A DNA stretch of 64,000 nucleotides, taken from the NCBI RefSeq assembly GCF_900110205.1, contig NZ_FOCV01000003.1:248001-312000 (forward strand). Direction: 5' to 3'. Both the position numbers and the translations under genes were made by a program. Every line of letters starts with the position of its first letter. The first letter of the stretch is position 1. Source of the stretch: Rhizobium tibeticum. Lineage in GTDB: Bacteria > Pseudomonadota > Alphaproteobacteria > Rhizobiales > Rhizobiaceae. The notes beneath the pieces are model-generated. The model searched no databases. It saw nothing but the letters and a program-made list of their open reading frames with translations, and was not told the origin of the DNA. Of this stretch, positions 17,836 through 27,414 are shown in pieces.

Positions 17836-18243
17836 TCAGAGCCCGATCGAAACATCGCGCCCGGCCGTGCGAATAGACACGGCAAAGCCGCCAATCACAT
17901 CAATCAACGCAATCGTCATCAGGATGAAGAAAACCTGGGTGGCTGCATCTTGGACGAGGAGAAACTCGACCAGGAAGGCTATGAAGACGAGCATTGACAG
18001 CATGTGATTGGCCAGGCTGCCGCCAGCATTGCGCGTCGCCCTCAGTATTTCGAAGAATAGCACCGCAAGTGCGATGACGATGAAAAGATCGCCAAGCGAC
18101 ATGCTCCACATGGCTCCCGAAATCATCGACAAAACGATGACGTCGTTTTGCAACGAGGGAAGCCCGCCGCCGCCCATCAGGCCCAGCATCGACATATTGT
18201 AAAGAATGAATGGAATAATCATCAGCGGCACAGCATTGAACAT
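17836..18243 (-). CDS. Small integral membrane protein, four TM, unknown function
   Basis: 135 residues, almost wholly hydrophobic: predicted segments at about 5-25 (VPLMIIPFILYNMSMLGLMG), 45-66 (MSLGDLFIVIALAVLFFEIL), 80-97 (HMLSMLVFIAFLVEFLLV) and 102-122 (TQVFFILMTIALIDVIGGF). GGGGAG sits 13 bases before the ATG. Tail-to-tail with phaR, 3 bases apart. It resembles small membrane proteins conserved in rhizobia, but no function can be read from it. Confidence 0.75.
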   Translation of the reverse strand: MFNAVPLMIIPFILYNMSMLGLMGGGGLPSLQNDVIVLSMISGAMWSMSLGDLFIVIALAVLFFEILRATRNAGGSLANHMLSMLVFIAFLVEFLLVQDAATQVFFILMTIALIDVIGGFAVSIRTAGRDVSIGL

Positions 18244-18330
18244 CTGGCATATCTCCCCTCAGCGAGGGAATAGTGCCGTAAACAGCCGCATCACTTCAAG
18301 GCATCAAAAGAATGTATTTGTCGCGGGAAA

Positions 18331-18357
18331 AAGCAAAAGGCCGGCACAGGGCCGACC
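18331..18357 (-). terminator. Terminator after rpmF
   Basis: On the minus strand GGTCGGC pairs with GCCGGCC (one G-T pair) across CCTGT, followed by TTTTGCTTTTT. Confidence 0.75.
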
Positions 18358-18390
18358 TCGCAAATCCTACTCAGGCAGAACGCAAATGTA

Positions 18391-18576
18391 TTATGCGCTT
18401 TCCTTCGGCGTCAGAACCTGACGGCCGCGATACATACCGGTCTTCAGATCGATATGGTGGGGGCGGCGCAGTTCGCCGGAGTTCTTGTCTTCAACGTAGG
18501 TCGGAGCCTTCAGTGCGTCTGCAGAGCGGCGCATACCGCGCTTGGACGGGCTCGTTTTTCTCTTCGGTACAGCCAT
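18391..18576 (-). CDS. rpmF: 50S ribosomal protein L32
   Basis: 61 residues, [18 protein letters not shown] at the start as in all alphaproteobacterial L32 proteins, followed by the body with [15 protein letters not shown]. The zinc-binding cysteines found in some L32 proteins are absent, which is usual for this group. Followed by a terminator at 18331. Confidence 0.98.
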
Positions 18577-18732
18577 TTTTATTACTCCACTTCACGGGCA
18601 AACACATCCAACGGCCAGACTGGCGGCCGAAACGACGGATCGCGATTTCGGAAATTTTGCGCGCTTATACATGCCTTGGGGGAGCTTGACCAGTCCCCAA
18701 GCTTATTTTTTGAGATTCATGCGATTCCGAGG

Positions 18733-19380
18733 TCAGACCTCGTCTTCCTCGACGATCCAGGCCTCGGCCCGCGCCGCCTCCTCCCACTTCTTCCAGGCCG
18801 GATGCGCCTTGACGGCGGCGATATAGCTCAGAGTATCGCTGGCAGAAACCAGGTCGTAGACGTCGAAGCGGTTGACAACAGGTGCGAACATCGCATCGGC
18901 GCCGGAAAAAGCGCCAAAAAGGAACGGTCCGCCAGAGTGAGCGCGCAGGTCACGCCAGATCGTCTCGATGCGGGAAACGTCGGCCATGACGCCGTCAGCG
19001 AGCGCGATCTTTCCCTTCGGCCGCCGGATATTCATCGGGCAAGCGTTGCGCAAGGCCGTGAAACCCGAAAGCATCTCCATGGAAACAGCGCGTGCCACCG
19101 CTCTCTTGTCGCGCTCCTTTGGCCAGATCCCGGCTTCCGGGAAAAGCTCGGCAACATACTCGATGATCGCCAGCGACTGCCAGACACGAACGTCGCTATG
19201 CTGGAGCACCGGCACCTGACCTGTTGGCGAGAACTCCTTGAAGTGCAGATTGCCGGCCGCGAAATCGAAAGGGACAAGCACTTCCTCGAAGGGAACACCC
19301 GCGGCCGTCATGGCGATCCATGGTCGAAACGACCACGACGAATAGTTCTTGTTGCCGATATAGAGCGTCAACTTTTCCAT
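18733..19380 (-). CDS. Glutathione S-transferase family protein
   Basis: 215 residues: N-terminal thioredoxin-like domain with LYIGNKNYSSWSFRPW (the Ser-rich active-site region as in GstA-like/zeta-like proteins) and FSPTGQVPVLQHSDVRVWQSLAIIEYVAE, which carries the cis-proline and the glutathione-binding Gln-Ser pair. The C-terminal helical domain has GAFSGADAMFAPVVNRF. GGAAGA precedes the ATG. The remnant of a DUF1868 gene lies immediately upstream. Substrate is unknown. Confidence 0.88.
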   Translation of the reverse strand: MEKLTLYIGNKNYSSWSFRPWIAMTAAGVPFEEVLVPFDFAAGNLHFKEFSPTGQVPVLQHSDVRVWQSLAIIEYVAELFPEAGIWPKERDKRAVARAVSMEMLSGFTALRNACPMNIRRPKGKIALADGVMADVSRIETIWRDLRAHSGGPFLFGAFSGADAMFAPVVNRFDVYDLVSASDTLSYIAAVKAHPAWKKWEEAARAEAWIVEEDEV

Positions 19381-19637
19381 AGGGTCTTCCTTTTACGCTG
19401 CGGGCGCTGTGCCGGCGATCCCTCGATCAGATGGCAGACGACAGTATTGCCCGGCTCACGCAGAAACGTGCCGGTTGCGTCGTAGCGCGTCCCGAAATGA
19501 CTTGGCGGAGTAGGGTTATGGGTGGCGGAATAAGTCAGCAGTGCGGACGAAAAGGCGGCAGAGATCATCGCTGGTAGTCCAGTCGTTGGTGGCGGGATTT
19601 CCGTCCATACTTTTAAAGCACGAATGCCAGATGACAC
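19368..19637 (-). pseudogene. N-terminal stump of a DUF1868 family gene
   Basis: The 89-codon frame contains SHFGTRYDATGTFLREPGN continuing into TVVCHLIEGSPAQ, which reads like the N-terminal signature of DUF1868 proteins (two-histidine phosphodiesterase-like fold, as in the Agrobacterium protein Atu0111) of about 230 residues. After PAQ the frame turns into a basic run (RPQRKRKTLWKS) and stops inside the start of the GST gene. The later family motifs (for example the LHMT segment) are missing. It is therefore a truncated gene, cut at its fusion with the GST locus. The family match is from memory. Confidence 0.55.
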
Positions 19638-19665
19638 TCATGAACACCAACGACTTATTGCGATA

Positions 19666-20382
19666 TCAATCATAAATGCATCTGATGTAATCGCCCGACC
19701 CTCGCGCGCGCCGCTCGATGAGGCTGGCGAGCCGTCGCAATCCCCGCCCGGGCTTGCCCGCATTGCGATCAAAGGGGTTGGGAAGCGCCACGGCGAGAAG
19801 GGCAGCCTGCCGGCTGGTCAACTTCGATGCCGGCACTTTGAAATGGTGGCGCGCGGCAGCCTCGATGCCATAGATCCCGGGGCCCCATTCGGCAATGTTG
19901 AGGTAGATTTCCATCAGCCGTCGCTTTGACCAGATAAAGTCTGCGGTCACAGCCAATGGCAGCTCCAGCGCCTTGCGAACGAAGGAACGGCTATTCCACA
20001 GAAACAGGTTCTTTACCGTCTGCATCGGGATCGTGCTGCCGCCACGGGTGGAGTGACCGCTTAGCGTATCCTCCAAGAGCATGCGCATCTCACCCCAATC
20101 GACGCCCCCATGGAAGCAGTACTGTCCGTCTTCGGACATCATTACCGACTGAACAAGAACCGGTGAGATCTTGTCGATTGAGACCCATTGCCGGTCGTAA
20201 CCGCGCAGCAGCACCAGATCGCGAAGCATGAGCGTGGAAACCGGGTGGATGAAGGGCAGCAGGTAAAGGACGATCAAGACGTACGGGAGGATGACGAGCG
20301 CCGCCAGCGCGAGAACGATGCGCATGATCACAGGGCGACCTTTAAGCCAGACAAACGCGTGCCTGTGAAACGGCACGGTCAT
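19666..20382 (-). CDS. mtgA: Monofunctional biosynthetic peptidoglycan transglycosylase
   Basis: Polymerises lipid II into glycan strands; 238 residues. One N-terminal TM segment (about 20-42, [21 protein letters not shown]), then a glycosyltransferase-51 domain with the catalytic Glu in [17 protein letters not shown], the motif [27 protein letters not shown], and [30 protein letters not shown] at 20382 has AGAGGA in front; the frame can be opened from a TTG at 20412. No transpeptidase domain follows, so it is the stand-alone enzyme. Confidence 0.94.
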   Translation of the reverse strand: MTVPFHRHAFVWLKGRPVIMRIVLALAALVILPYVLIVLYLLPFIHPVSTLMLRDLVLLRGYDRQWVSIDKISPVLVQSVMMSEDGQYCFHGGVDWGEMRMLLEDTLSGHSTRGGSTIPMQTVKNLFLWNSRSFVRKALELPLAVTADFIWSKRRLMEIYLNIAEWGPGIYGIEAAARHHFKVPASKLTSRQAALLAVALPNPFDRNAGKPGRGLRRLASLIERRARGSGDYIRCIYD

Positions 20383-20546
20383 GCGATCCTCTGTCTCCGG
20401 CGTTATGTCCAATTCCCCGACCCAGTCTCTTGCCCTTCTCCTCCATACCGTTTGCGAACTGGCATTGCCAGAGACAAAGGAAATCTTCGCCCCACCATCG
20501 ACAATTCCGTTGCAAGCAGAAGGCGGCTCATGTCAAACAGCGCGCC

Positions 20547-21461
20547 ATGGACGCAAGCTCTGAAACATTCGAAGCCAGACTGGCCGCCACCGCGCGCGAG
20601 GTCGAGGCTGTGCTCGACATCCTGCTGTCTCCAGCTGCGCTGAACGACGAAATTGCCCGGCCGGAGAGCCTGTGTTCGGCGATGCACTATGCCGTCCTGA
20701 ACGGCGGCAAGCGACTGCGGCCTTTCCTTGTCGTGGAAACGGCATCGTTGCTCGGCGGCGACAGGAGCGCGGCGCTGAGGGTGGGAGCGGCACTCGAATG
20801 CGTGCACTGTTATTCGCTCGTTCACGATGATCTGCCGGCGATGGACGATGACGACCTGCGCCGAGGCAAGCCGACGGTGCACATCGCTTACGACGAAGCG
20901 ACTGCCATTCTCGCGGGGGACAGCCTGCTGACCTATGCCTTTGACATCATCGCAGCGCCTGAAACGAGCTTGCCGGACACAGCCAAAGTGGCATTGACGC
21001 TGGCCCTGGCGCGCGGCGCCGGCATTGGCGGCATGGCAGGCGGCCAGGCTCTCGACCTTGCTGCCGAAAAACAGATCCCGGACGAACAAGGCATCGTTAC
21101 GCTGCAAGCCATGAAGACAGGCGCGCTCATCCGCTTCGCCTGCGAGGCAGGCGCCATCATCGCCGGTGCGTCGGCAGAGGATCGCGCGCGATTGCGCCAG
21201 TTCGGCGAGAGGATCGGCCTCGCCTTCCAGCTCGCCGACGACATTCTTGATCTCACCTCCGATGCCGCCACAATGGGCAAGGCGACAGGCAAGGATGCCG
21301 GTCGCGGAAAAGGCACGCTGGTGGCACTGCATGGTATCGCATGGGCGGAAACCAAGCTTGCCGAGCATGTGCGCGAAGCCGAAGCATTGCTGTCTGCCTA
21401 CGCCGAGCGCAGCATCATTCTCGCCGAAGCTGCTCGCTTCATTGCCGGACGCAAGAGCTGA
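20547..21461 (+). CDS. ispA: Farnesyl diphosphate synthase (polyprenyl synthetase)
   Basis: Condenses IPP with DMAPP/GPP. 304 residues from ATG at 20547; the open frame extends to 20430 but that part does not resemble the family. First aspartate-rich motif DDLPAMDDDD (residues about 94-103) preceded by HCYSLVHDD, second motif FQLADDILDLT, GGKRLRPFL for IPP binding, and GGQALDL. The residues just before the first motif (LECVHCYSLVHDD) suit a short-chain (C15) product. ispG is 0.8 kb downstream on the other strand. GGPP synthase activity is the alternative. Confidence 0.92.
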   Translation: MDASSETFEARLAATAREVEAVLDILLSPAALNDEIARPESLCSAMHYAVLNGGKRLRPFLVVETASLLGGDRSAALRVGAALECVHCYSLVHDDLPAMDDDDLRRGKPTVHIAYDEATAILAGDSLLTYAFDIIAAPETSLPDTAKVALTLALARGAGIGGMAGGQALDLAAEKQIPDEQGIVTLQAMKTGALIRFACEAGAIIAGASAEDRARLRQFGERIGLAFQLADDILDLTSDAATMGKATGKDAGRGKGTLVALHGIAWAETKLAEHVREAEALLSAYAERSIILAEAARFIAGRKS

Positions 21462-21580
21462 AAAAATCGTCACCGGGACAATATTTCTGCCACCACACGA
21501 GACACAGTCTCTTGTCGATCGTCGGGAACCGCGCCTAAGAAACGAGGCCAAGATCCAACCGACCGAATAAGAAACGTAAG

Positions 21581-22219
21581 ATGCATGAGATCCTGACCTA
21601 CCTCCCGCAGATTCTGCCTGCCTACGTCGCTTATTTGATCGCCGTCATCAGCCCCGGCCCGGCAATCATGGCAATCGTGTCGACGTCGATGACGCATGGC
21701 CGCAAGGCAGGCATGACCATCTCGCTCGGCATCTTTGCGGGCTCGTTCACTTGGGCCTGTGCTGCCGCTCTCGGCCTGGCAACCATCCTCCAAACCTACG
21801 CCATCGCGCTCGAGATCCTGAAGATTTTCGGCGGAATCTATCTGCTATATCTCGCCTACAAGGCCTTCAAGGCCGTACGCGCCAGCGATGGCCTGCCGCA
21901 GCCTGTCGTGCAAAAGAGCCTCACGGCGCGCGCCCTGCTGCTGCGCGGCTACGGCATTCACGTTACCAATCCGAAGGCCATCTTTTCGTGGCTGGCGATC
22001 ATAGCGCTCGGCATGCCGCAGGGCGCTCCGGCGTCCGTCGCCGGCATGATCATCGGCGTCTGCATGGCAACAGGCTTTACCATCTTCATGGGCTACGCAG
22101 TATTGTTCTCGACACCGCACGCACTGAAGATTTACCGCAACCTGCGCCGCTGGATCGAAGGGGCTATGGCCGCCTTTTACTGTGTTGCGGGGCTGAAGCT
22201 GCTGGCCAGCCGAATCTGA
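21581..22219 (+). CDS. LysE/RhtB family amino-acid exporter
   Basis: 212-residue inner-membrane protein with the six hydrophobic segments of the LysE family. The N-terminal signature LIAVISPGPAIMAIVSTSMTHGRKAGMTISLG and the later NPKAIFSWLAII are both present. Members export amino acids such as homoserine, threonine or lysine. The substrate cannot be chosen from sequence. Its end is 17 bases from the convergent ispG. Confidence 0.9.
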   Translation: MHEILTYLPQILPAYVAYLIAVISPGPAIMAIVSTSMTHGRKAGMTISLGIFAGSFTWACAAALGLATILQTYAIALEILKIFGGIYLLYLAYKAFKAVRASDGLPQPVVQKSLTARALLLRGYGIHVTNPKAIFSWLAIIALGMPQGAPASVAGMIIGVCMATGFTIFMGYAVLFSTPHALKIYRNLRRWIEGAMAAFYCVAGLKLLASRI

Positions 22220-22236
22220 GTGCTTTCGACCGCGCC

Positions 22237-23487
22237 TTATTCCGCGGCCGTCTTCTGCCCAAATCGCTTGTCGATGTAGTCGGCGACAAGCGCCTCGAAG
22301 TCGGAAGCGATATTCGGTCCGCGCAGCGTCAATGCCTTGCTGCCATCGATGAACACAGGCGCAGCCGGCGTTTCACCGGTGCCAGGCAATGAAATGCCTA
22401 TGTCAGCGTGCTTGCTTTCACCCGGCCCGTTGACGATGCAGCCCATGACCGCAACGTTTAGCGCTTCGACGCCCGGATATTTCTCGCGCCAGACCGGCAT
22501 GTTCTTGCGGATGTCGTTCTGGATGTTCTGCGCCAATTCCTGGAAAACGGTCGAGGTCGTGCGCCCGCAGCCGGGACAAGCAGCAACGACAGGGATAAAC
22601 TGACGGAAGCCCATTACCTGCAGCAGCTCTTGGGCGACCTGTACTTCGCGCGTCCTGTCGCCATTCGGCTCCGGCGTCAGCGACACGCGGATGGTATCGC
22701 CAATCCCCTGTTGCAGTACATAACCCATGGCAGCCGATGAGGCGACAATCCCCTTGCTGCCCATGCCGGCTTCGGTAAGACCGAGATGCAACGCATGATC
22801 AGAGCGTTCGGAGAGCATCGAATAGACGGCGATTAGATCCTGTACCTGGCTAACCTTGGCCGACAGGATGATGCGGTTGCGCGGCAGACCTATCTCTTCG
22901 GCAAGATTGGCCGAAATCAACGCGGACTGCACGATCGCTTCGCGAGTCACTTGGCGCGCCGAAAGCGGTGAGCCAGCTTCCGCGTTCTGATCCATCAGCG
23001 TCGTGAGTAGCTCCTGATCGAGCGAACCCCAGTTGACGCCGATGCGCACCGGCTTGTCGTAGCGGATCGCCATCTCAATGATGTCGCCGAACTGCTTGTC
23101 CTTCTTGTCCTTGAAGCCGACATTGCCCGGGTTGATACGGTATTTCGCCAACGCCTCGGCACAGGCCGGATGATCGGCAAGAAGCTTGTGGCCAATGTAG
23201 TGAAAATCGCCGACGAGCGGCACGTCCATGCCAAGCCGCAACAGCCGCTCGCGAACCTTGGGAACCGCAGCCGCACTTTCGTCGCGATCCACGGTGATCC
23301 GGACAAGCTCCGAACCCGCCTTGAAGAGAGCCGCCACTTGCGCGACGGTCGCGTCGACATCCGCCGTATCGGTATTCGTCATCGACTGGACGACAACGGG
23401 CGCGCCGCCGCCCACGATGACGCCGCCAACATCGACGGCGACGGATGCGCGGCGCGGTTTCGGATCAAAATCTGCAGCAGAAGACAT
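22237..23487 (-). CDS. ispG: 4-hydroxy-3-methylbut-2-enyl diphosphate synthase (flavodoxin/ferredoxin-dependent)
   Basis: Penultimate enzyme of the MEP isoprenoid route; converts MEcPP to HMBPP using a [4Fe-4S] cluster. 416 residues. N-terminal TIM barrel opens [18 protein letters not shown]; the cluster ligands are the two Cys of [12 protein letters not shown] and a third in [17 protein letters not shown]. It lies 0.8 kb downstream of ispA, so two isoprenoid genes are near each other though on opposite strands. Confidence 0.97.
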   Translation of the reverse strand: MSSAADFDPKPRRASVAVDVGGVIVGGGAPVVVQSMTNTDTADVDATVAQVAALFKAGSELVRITVDRDESAAAVPKVRERLLRLGMDVPLVGDFHYIGHKLLADHPACAEALAKYRINPGNVGFKDKKDKQFGDIIEMAIRYDKPVRIGVNWGSLDQELLTTLMDQNAEAGSPLSARQVTREAIVQSALISANLAEEIGLPRNRIILSAKVSQVQDLIAVYSMLSERSDHALHLGLTEAGMGSKGIVASSAAMGYVLQQGIGDTIRVSLTPEPNGDRTREVQVAQELLQVMGFRQFIPVVAACPGCGRTTSTVFQELAQNIQNDIRKNMPVWREKYPGVEALNVAVMGCIVNGPGESKHADIGISLPGTGETPAAPVFIDGSKALTLRGPNIASDFEALVADYIDKRFGQKTAAE

Positions 23488-23584
23488 ATAGAGTTCTTGA
23501 ACCCCTGAAATTCGTGTCTTTCAGGTGGATCATGCCCGCTTTGTTGTCAACCGCCCCGCGCATCACTTTTGCTTGGAGCCTGCT

Positions 23585-24775
23585 TCAGTGCCCGCCCGAT
23601 ATGCCGTCAGCATAGCGCGCCAGATTGGAAAACAGCAAAACGACCACCAAGAGCACCGGCAGCGCCATGAACACGATGCTGAAGCCGATATGCTCGGCCA
23701 CGAAGCCGATTGCCGACGGCGCGACCAGCATGCCGGAATAGCCCATGGTGGTGACGACAGAGAGCCCGATCCCGGCTTTCAGACCTGGAATGTTGCCGGC
23801 GGCGGAAAAGGCGATCGGCACCATATTGGAAATGCCGATGCCACACAGGGCAAAGCCGACGATCGCCATTTCGGCATCGGGCGCAAAAGCTGCAAGCAAC
23901 ATGCCCGCGATGGCAAAAAGCGTGCAGATGCGCAACGTTTTGACTCCACCCAGGCGATCACGAACGAGATCCCCCGCAAATCGCATGATGGCCATCGTCA
24001 GCGAAAACGCCGCAAAGCCAAAGCCGGAAAGGGCAATCGAGGCATCCAGCTCCTGCCGAAGATACAGAGCGCCCCAATCGAGCACTGCGCCTTCCGGAAC
24101 CATTGAAAACAACGCCATGAGCCCGAGTAGCCAAGGAAGCGGTACAAGCGGCAGCCGCGCCTTCTCTTTCCTCTCGTCAGGATGCGGCGGATCGGCAAGG
24201 ATCATCGGCCAGGCGACACCCAGGAAGATTGCCGCAAGCAATGTTGCCAAGTCGGCATGCCCGAGCACGCCGAGCTTGGCGATCACCAGGCCACCGAGGC
24301 CAGAACCGATCAAGCCGCCCAGGCTCCAGAAGGCATGGCAGGACGACATGATCGCGCGCCGCATCGATTTCTCGACGGCGACGGCGTTGGCATTCATCGC
24401 AACATCCATTGCGCCGATGAAGCCACCGAACAGAAAGAGCGAAACCGCTCCCGTAGCAATATTGGGCGCCAGAGTGAGCGCCAGAAGGATTGGCAGCAGG
24501 CAAAGGGCGGCCACCTGCACGACGAGCCGCGAGCCATGGCGTGCAATTTGCGCACCGGCAATCGGCATCATTGTCAGTGAGCCCAGACCGAAGACCAGAA
24601 TCATGAGTCCAAGCTGGAACTTGCTCAGCTGCAGGCGTTCAGCAAACTCCGGGATCTTTGGCGCCCAGCAGCCGACCAGGAAACCGTTCATCAAGAAGAG
24701 CAGCGAAACGGCTGCTCTGTTCTTCGTTACAAAACCGGTCCTGACGGCCGACGCCATTTTCGTCTGAGTATCCAT
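23585..24775 (-). CDS. MFS transporter, YbjJ-like
   Basis: 396 residues, 12 predicted TM segments. The first transmembrane segment reads AAVSLLFLMNGFLVGCWAPKIPEFAERL, split here as the region typical of YbjJ and related FucP-like proteins; MSSCHAFWSLGGLIGSGLGG follows in TM5. The start ATG at 24775 (MDTQTKM) is preferred, with GGAAG upstream, over the long open frame that would run into the neighbouring regulator. Located 58 bases downstream of a DeoR-type gene, most likely in one operon; by analogy with DeoR-sugar transporter pairs it may move a sugar or sugar derivative. Confidence 0.84.
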   Translation of the reverse strand: MDTQTKMASAVRTGFVTKNRAAVSLLFLMNGFLVGCWAPKIPEFAERLQLSKFQLGLMILVFGLGSLTMMPIAGAQIARHGSRLVVQVAALCLLPILLALTLAPNIATGAVSLFLFGGFIGAMDVAMNANAVAVEKSMRRAIMSSCHAFWSLGGLIGSGLGGLVIAKLGVLGHADLATLLAAIFLGVAWPMILADPPHPDERKEKARLPLVPLPWLLGLMALFSMVPEGAVLDWGALYLRQELDASIALSGFGFAAFSLTMAIMRFAGDLVRDRLGGVKTLRICTLFAIAGMLLAAFAPDAEMAIVGFALCGIGISNMVPIAFSAAGNIPGLKAGIGLSVVTTMGYSGMLVAPSAIGFVAEHIGFSIVFMALPVLLVVVLLFSNLARYADGISGGH

Positions 24776-24833
24776 CTTTTCTTCCGATATCCCCCGAGCA
24801 CCCGGCTTAAGGCCGATTGCCGCTTTGAATGAA

Positions 24834-25610
24834 TTACGCCGCCTCGCCAGCGACAATCGTTTTGCACCCACGGTCGCGATATTGCGCAATGACGTCAGGC
24901 TCGACATCGCGCTCGACAACCAGGCATTCGCAATGGGCCACCGGCAGCACCGCATGAGGCGCCGCCGTCCCGAATTTCTCTGACGTGACGGCAACCATAA
25001 CCTTCCGGCTCCTTGACGTCGCAAAGCGCTTGAATTCGGCGTCCTCGAAACCGAATGTGGTCACTCCCGCGGCCAGGTCGATGCCGCAAGCTCCAAGAAT
25101 ACAGAGATCCGGCGACAGGGATTCCATATCGCGCATCGCCTTGGCGCCCAGCGCGCCGCCGACCTGTCGATCGATCATCCCGCCAATCAGGATGACACTG
25201 ATCGCAGGTTTCTCGATCAGCGCCGCGGCGATGGCGGGTGCGTTTGTCGCCGCGGTCAACGTCATGTCCGGCGGTAATGCGGCCGCAATGGCAAGGTTAG
25301 TGCTTCCCGCGTCGAAGAAAACCATCGAACCAGGCGTAATCTGTGAGACTGCAGCCAGCGCCAGCGCGCGTTTCCGATCACTTGCAACACCCATGCGATG
25401 CTTCATGCTGCCACCAGCCGAAGAAACCGGCAACGCGCCTCCGTATACACGTTCGCAAAGGCCCGCAGCCGCCATCTCGCGAAGGTCGCGGCGCACCGTA
25501 TCCTCGGACACGCCGAACTCTACCGCCAGTGCGGCAGCCAGAACGCGCCCATGGGTTTGCAGCTTGCGGGAAATGGCGCTTTGCCGCTCTTGCATCAGAA
25601 GTTCGTTCAT
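24834..25610 (-). CDS. DeoR family transcriptional regulator
   Basis: 258 residues. N-terminal DeoR helix-turn-helix: QERQSAISRKLQTHGRVLAAALA then FGVSEDTVRRDLREMAAAGLCERVYGGAL. C-terminal sensor domain has FFDAGSTNLAIA, GGMIDRQVGGALG and the LGACGIDLAAGVTTFGFEDAEFK core that binds phosphorylated sugars. ATG at 25610 is used; the frame opens upstream at 25700 without a family match. First gene of an operon with the MFS transporter and divergent from the cystine-type ABC importer, either of which it could control. Confidence 0.87.
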   Translation of the reverse strand: MNELLMQERQSAISRKLQTHGRVLAAALAVEFGVSEDTVRRDLREMAAAGLCERVYGGALPVSSAGGSMKHRMGVASDRKRALALAAVSQITPGSMVFFDAGSTNLAIAAALPPDMTLTAATNAPAIAAALIEKPAISVILIGGMIDRQVGGALGAKAMRDMESLSPDLCILGACGIDLAAGVTTFGFEDAEFKRFATSRSRKVMVAVTSEKFGTAAPHAVLPVAHCECLVVERDVEPDVIAQYRDRGCKTIVAGEAA

Positions 25611-25856
25611 GTTCGTGCCGGTTCTGTCAATCTCGCCATCAATCGTGCATAAATACGCATAAACAAGTATGATCACGCGCGCAAGACCTGTCGCGGACAC
25701 GTTTCCTCGCAGCCTGAAACAAGCCGCGCCAAACTCGCCATAAATGAGAAAAATATTCGCACGTGCCCATTTTCTTCGCAGTTTTCTACGCTTCCCCTCA
25801 GATGCTTTTCTGCGATTTTCGCAACATCGAACACACCGGGTGAATTGGATATAAAA

Positions 25857-26630
25857 ATGAACCTTCTGAAGACCATCGCCGCCGCAGCGCTCATTCAGGC
25901 CGCCGCGCTACTTCCTGCCGTTGCCGGCGAAAACCTCGCCGCCATCAAATCATCAGGCATCTTCAAGATCGGCACCGAAGGAACTTACGCTCCGTTCACC
26001 TATCATGACGACAGCAGCAAGCTCGTCGGCTTCGACGTGGAGATCGGCGAAGCGGTTGCTGCCAAGCTTGGCGTCAAGGCAGAATTCGTCGAAGGCAAAT
26101 GGGACGGGCTGATCGCCGGTCTCGATGCGAAGCGCTACGACACCGTCATCAACCAGGTCGGTATTACCGAGGCGCGCAAGCAGAAATACGACTTCTCCGA
26201 GCCGTACATTGCGTCCAAGGCCGTCCTCATCGTCCGCGATGGCGACGACAGCATTAAGGGCTTTGCAGACCTCAAGGGCAAGAAGTCGGCTCAGTCGCTG
26301 ACCAGCAACTTCGGCAAGCTCGCCGAGCAGTCCGGCGCCGAACTCGTCGGCACTGATGGCTTCGACCAATCGATCCAACTCGTGCTAACCAAGCGCGCAG
26401 ACGCGACGATCAACGACAGCCTTTCCTTCCTCGACTTCAAAAAGCACAAGCCGGAAGCTCCGGTGAAGATCGTCGCCCAGCAGGAAAATGCCGACTATTC
26501 CGGTATTATCATCCGCAAGGGCGAGCCGGAACTGCTGGAAGCAATCAACAAGGCGCTTGCCGACATCAAGGCTGACGGCACCTACAAAAAGATCTCTGAC
26601 AAATACTTCGGCCAGGACGTTTCGAAGTAA
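25857..26630 (+). CDS. Amino-acid ABC transporter, periplasmic binding protein (FliY/TcyJ cystine type)
   Basis: 257 residues with a signal peptide (residues 1-23, LLKTIAAAALIQAAALLPAVAG). The binding domain follows the E. coli cystine receptor FliY closely in pattern: GTEGTYAPFTYHDDSSKLVGF, KWDGLIAGLDAKRYDTVINQV and KQKYDFSEPYIASKAVL. Specificity for L-cystine or a close relative is therefore likely, but is by resemblance only. ATG at 25857 is preferred over TTG 25845. First gene of a three-gene importer set. Confidence 0.85.
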   Translation: MNLLKTIAAAALIQAAALLPAVAGENLAAIKSSGIFKIGTEGTYAPFTYHDDSSKLVGFDVEIGEAVAAKLGVKAEFVEGKWDGLIAGLDAKRYDTVINQVGITEARKQKYDFSEPYIASKAVLIVRDGDDSIKGFADLKGKKSAQSLTSNFGKLAEQSGAELVGTDGFDQSIQLVLTKRADATINDSLSFLDFKKHKPEAPVKIVAQQENADYSGIIIRKGEPELLEAINKALADIKADGTYKKISDKYFGQDVSK

Positions 26631-26733
26631 GTCATACCGCCGGCGGCTTGCTGCCGCCGCCACTTCCTTTATATGTGCCTGAAAAGCGTTCAGCGAAACC
26701 TCGCTGGACGCATCTTTCTTTGGGGATTGCACC

Positions 26734-27414
26734 TTGCCGAACTGGCTTCATTTGATGGCGGATTCGCTCGGACCGCTCCTCTGGGCCGGCCTGATCTTCA
26801 CGATCCCGCTGACACTCCTTTCCTTTGCGTTCGGCCTGATCCTCGGGCTGATCACCGCGATCGGGCGGCTCTTCGGACCGGCGCCGGTTGCCGCGATCGC
26901 CCGCTTCTATGTCTGGGCTATCAGAGGCACGCCGCTGCTGGTGCAGCTTTTCGTGATCTTCTATGGACTGCCGAGCATCGGCATCCTGCTCGATGCCTTT
27001 CCGGCAGCACTGATCGGCTTCACCCTCAACATCGGCGCCTACAGCTCCGAGATCATCCGCGCCGTCATCTCCTCCGTACCGAAGGGGCAGTGGGAAGCGG
27101 CCTACTCGATCGGCATGAGCTGGCGTCAGGCAATGAGCCGCACGATCCTGCCGCAGGCTGGGCGCGTTGCGGTGCCGCCGCTTTCCAATACGTTCATTTC
27201 GCTGGTGAAGGACACCTCGCTTGCAGCCGCCATTACGGTCCCGGAGCTGTTCCAGGCTGCGCAGCGAATTGTCGCGACCACTTACGAGCCGCTGATCCTC
27301 TACATCGAGGCTGCATTGATATACCTTGCCTTGAGCTCCGTCCTATCAGCGCTGCAGGTCCGCCTCGAGCGTCGCTTTGCGCGCTACGGCGGTATGCTGG
27401 AGGCAAACGCATGA
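26734..27414 (+). CDS. Amino-acid ABC transporter permease
   Basis: 226 residues, HisMQ/GlnP-type permease with five predicted TM segments. The EAA loop that contacts the ATPase is clear: GQWEAAYSIGMSWRQAMSRTILPQA. The start is TTG at 26734, supported by GGGG 8 bases upstream; an ATG at 26755 would cut into the first segment. Overlaps the ATPase gene by ATGA. Inner-membrane channel of the cystine-type importer. Confidence 0.93.
   Translation: MPNWLHLMADSLGPLLWAGLIFTIPLTLLSFAFGLILGLITAIGRLFGPAPVAAIARFYVWAIRGTPLLVQLFVIFYGLPSIGILLDAFPAALIGFTLNIGAYSSEIIRAVISSVPKGQWEAAYSIGMSWRQAMSRTILPQAGRVAVPPLSNTFISLVKDTSLAAAITVPELFQAAQRIVATTYEPLILYIEAALIYLALSSVLSALQVRLERRFARYGGMLEANA

Noticed and set aside
20403..21551. 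A 382-codon open frame on the minus strand opposite ispA
   Set aside because: Antisense of a gene with both aspartate-rich motifs; the frame has no family character.
26673..27410. N-terminal extension of the ABC ATPase frame across the permease gene
   Set aside because: This stretch is the permease read one base off; the ATPase begins at ATG 27411 in the ATGA overlap.
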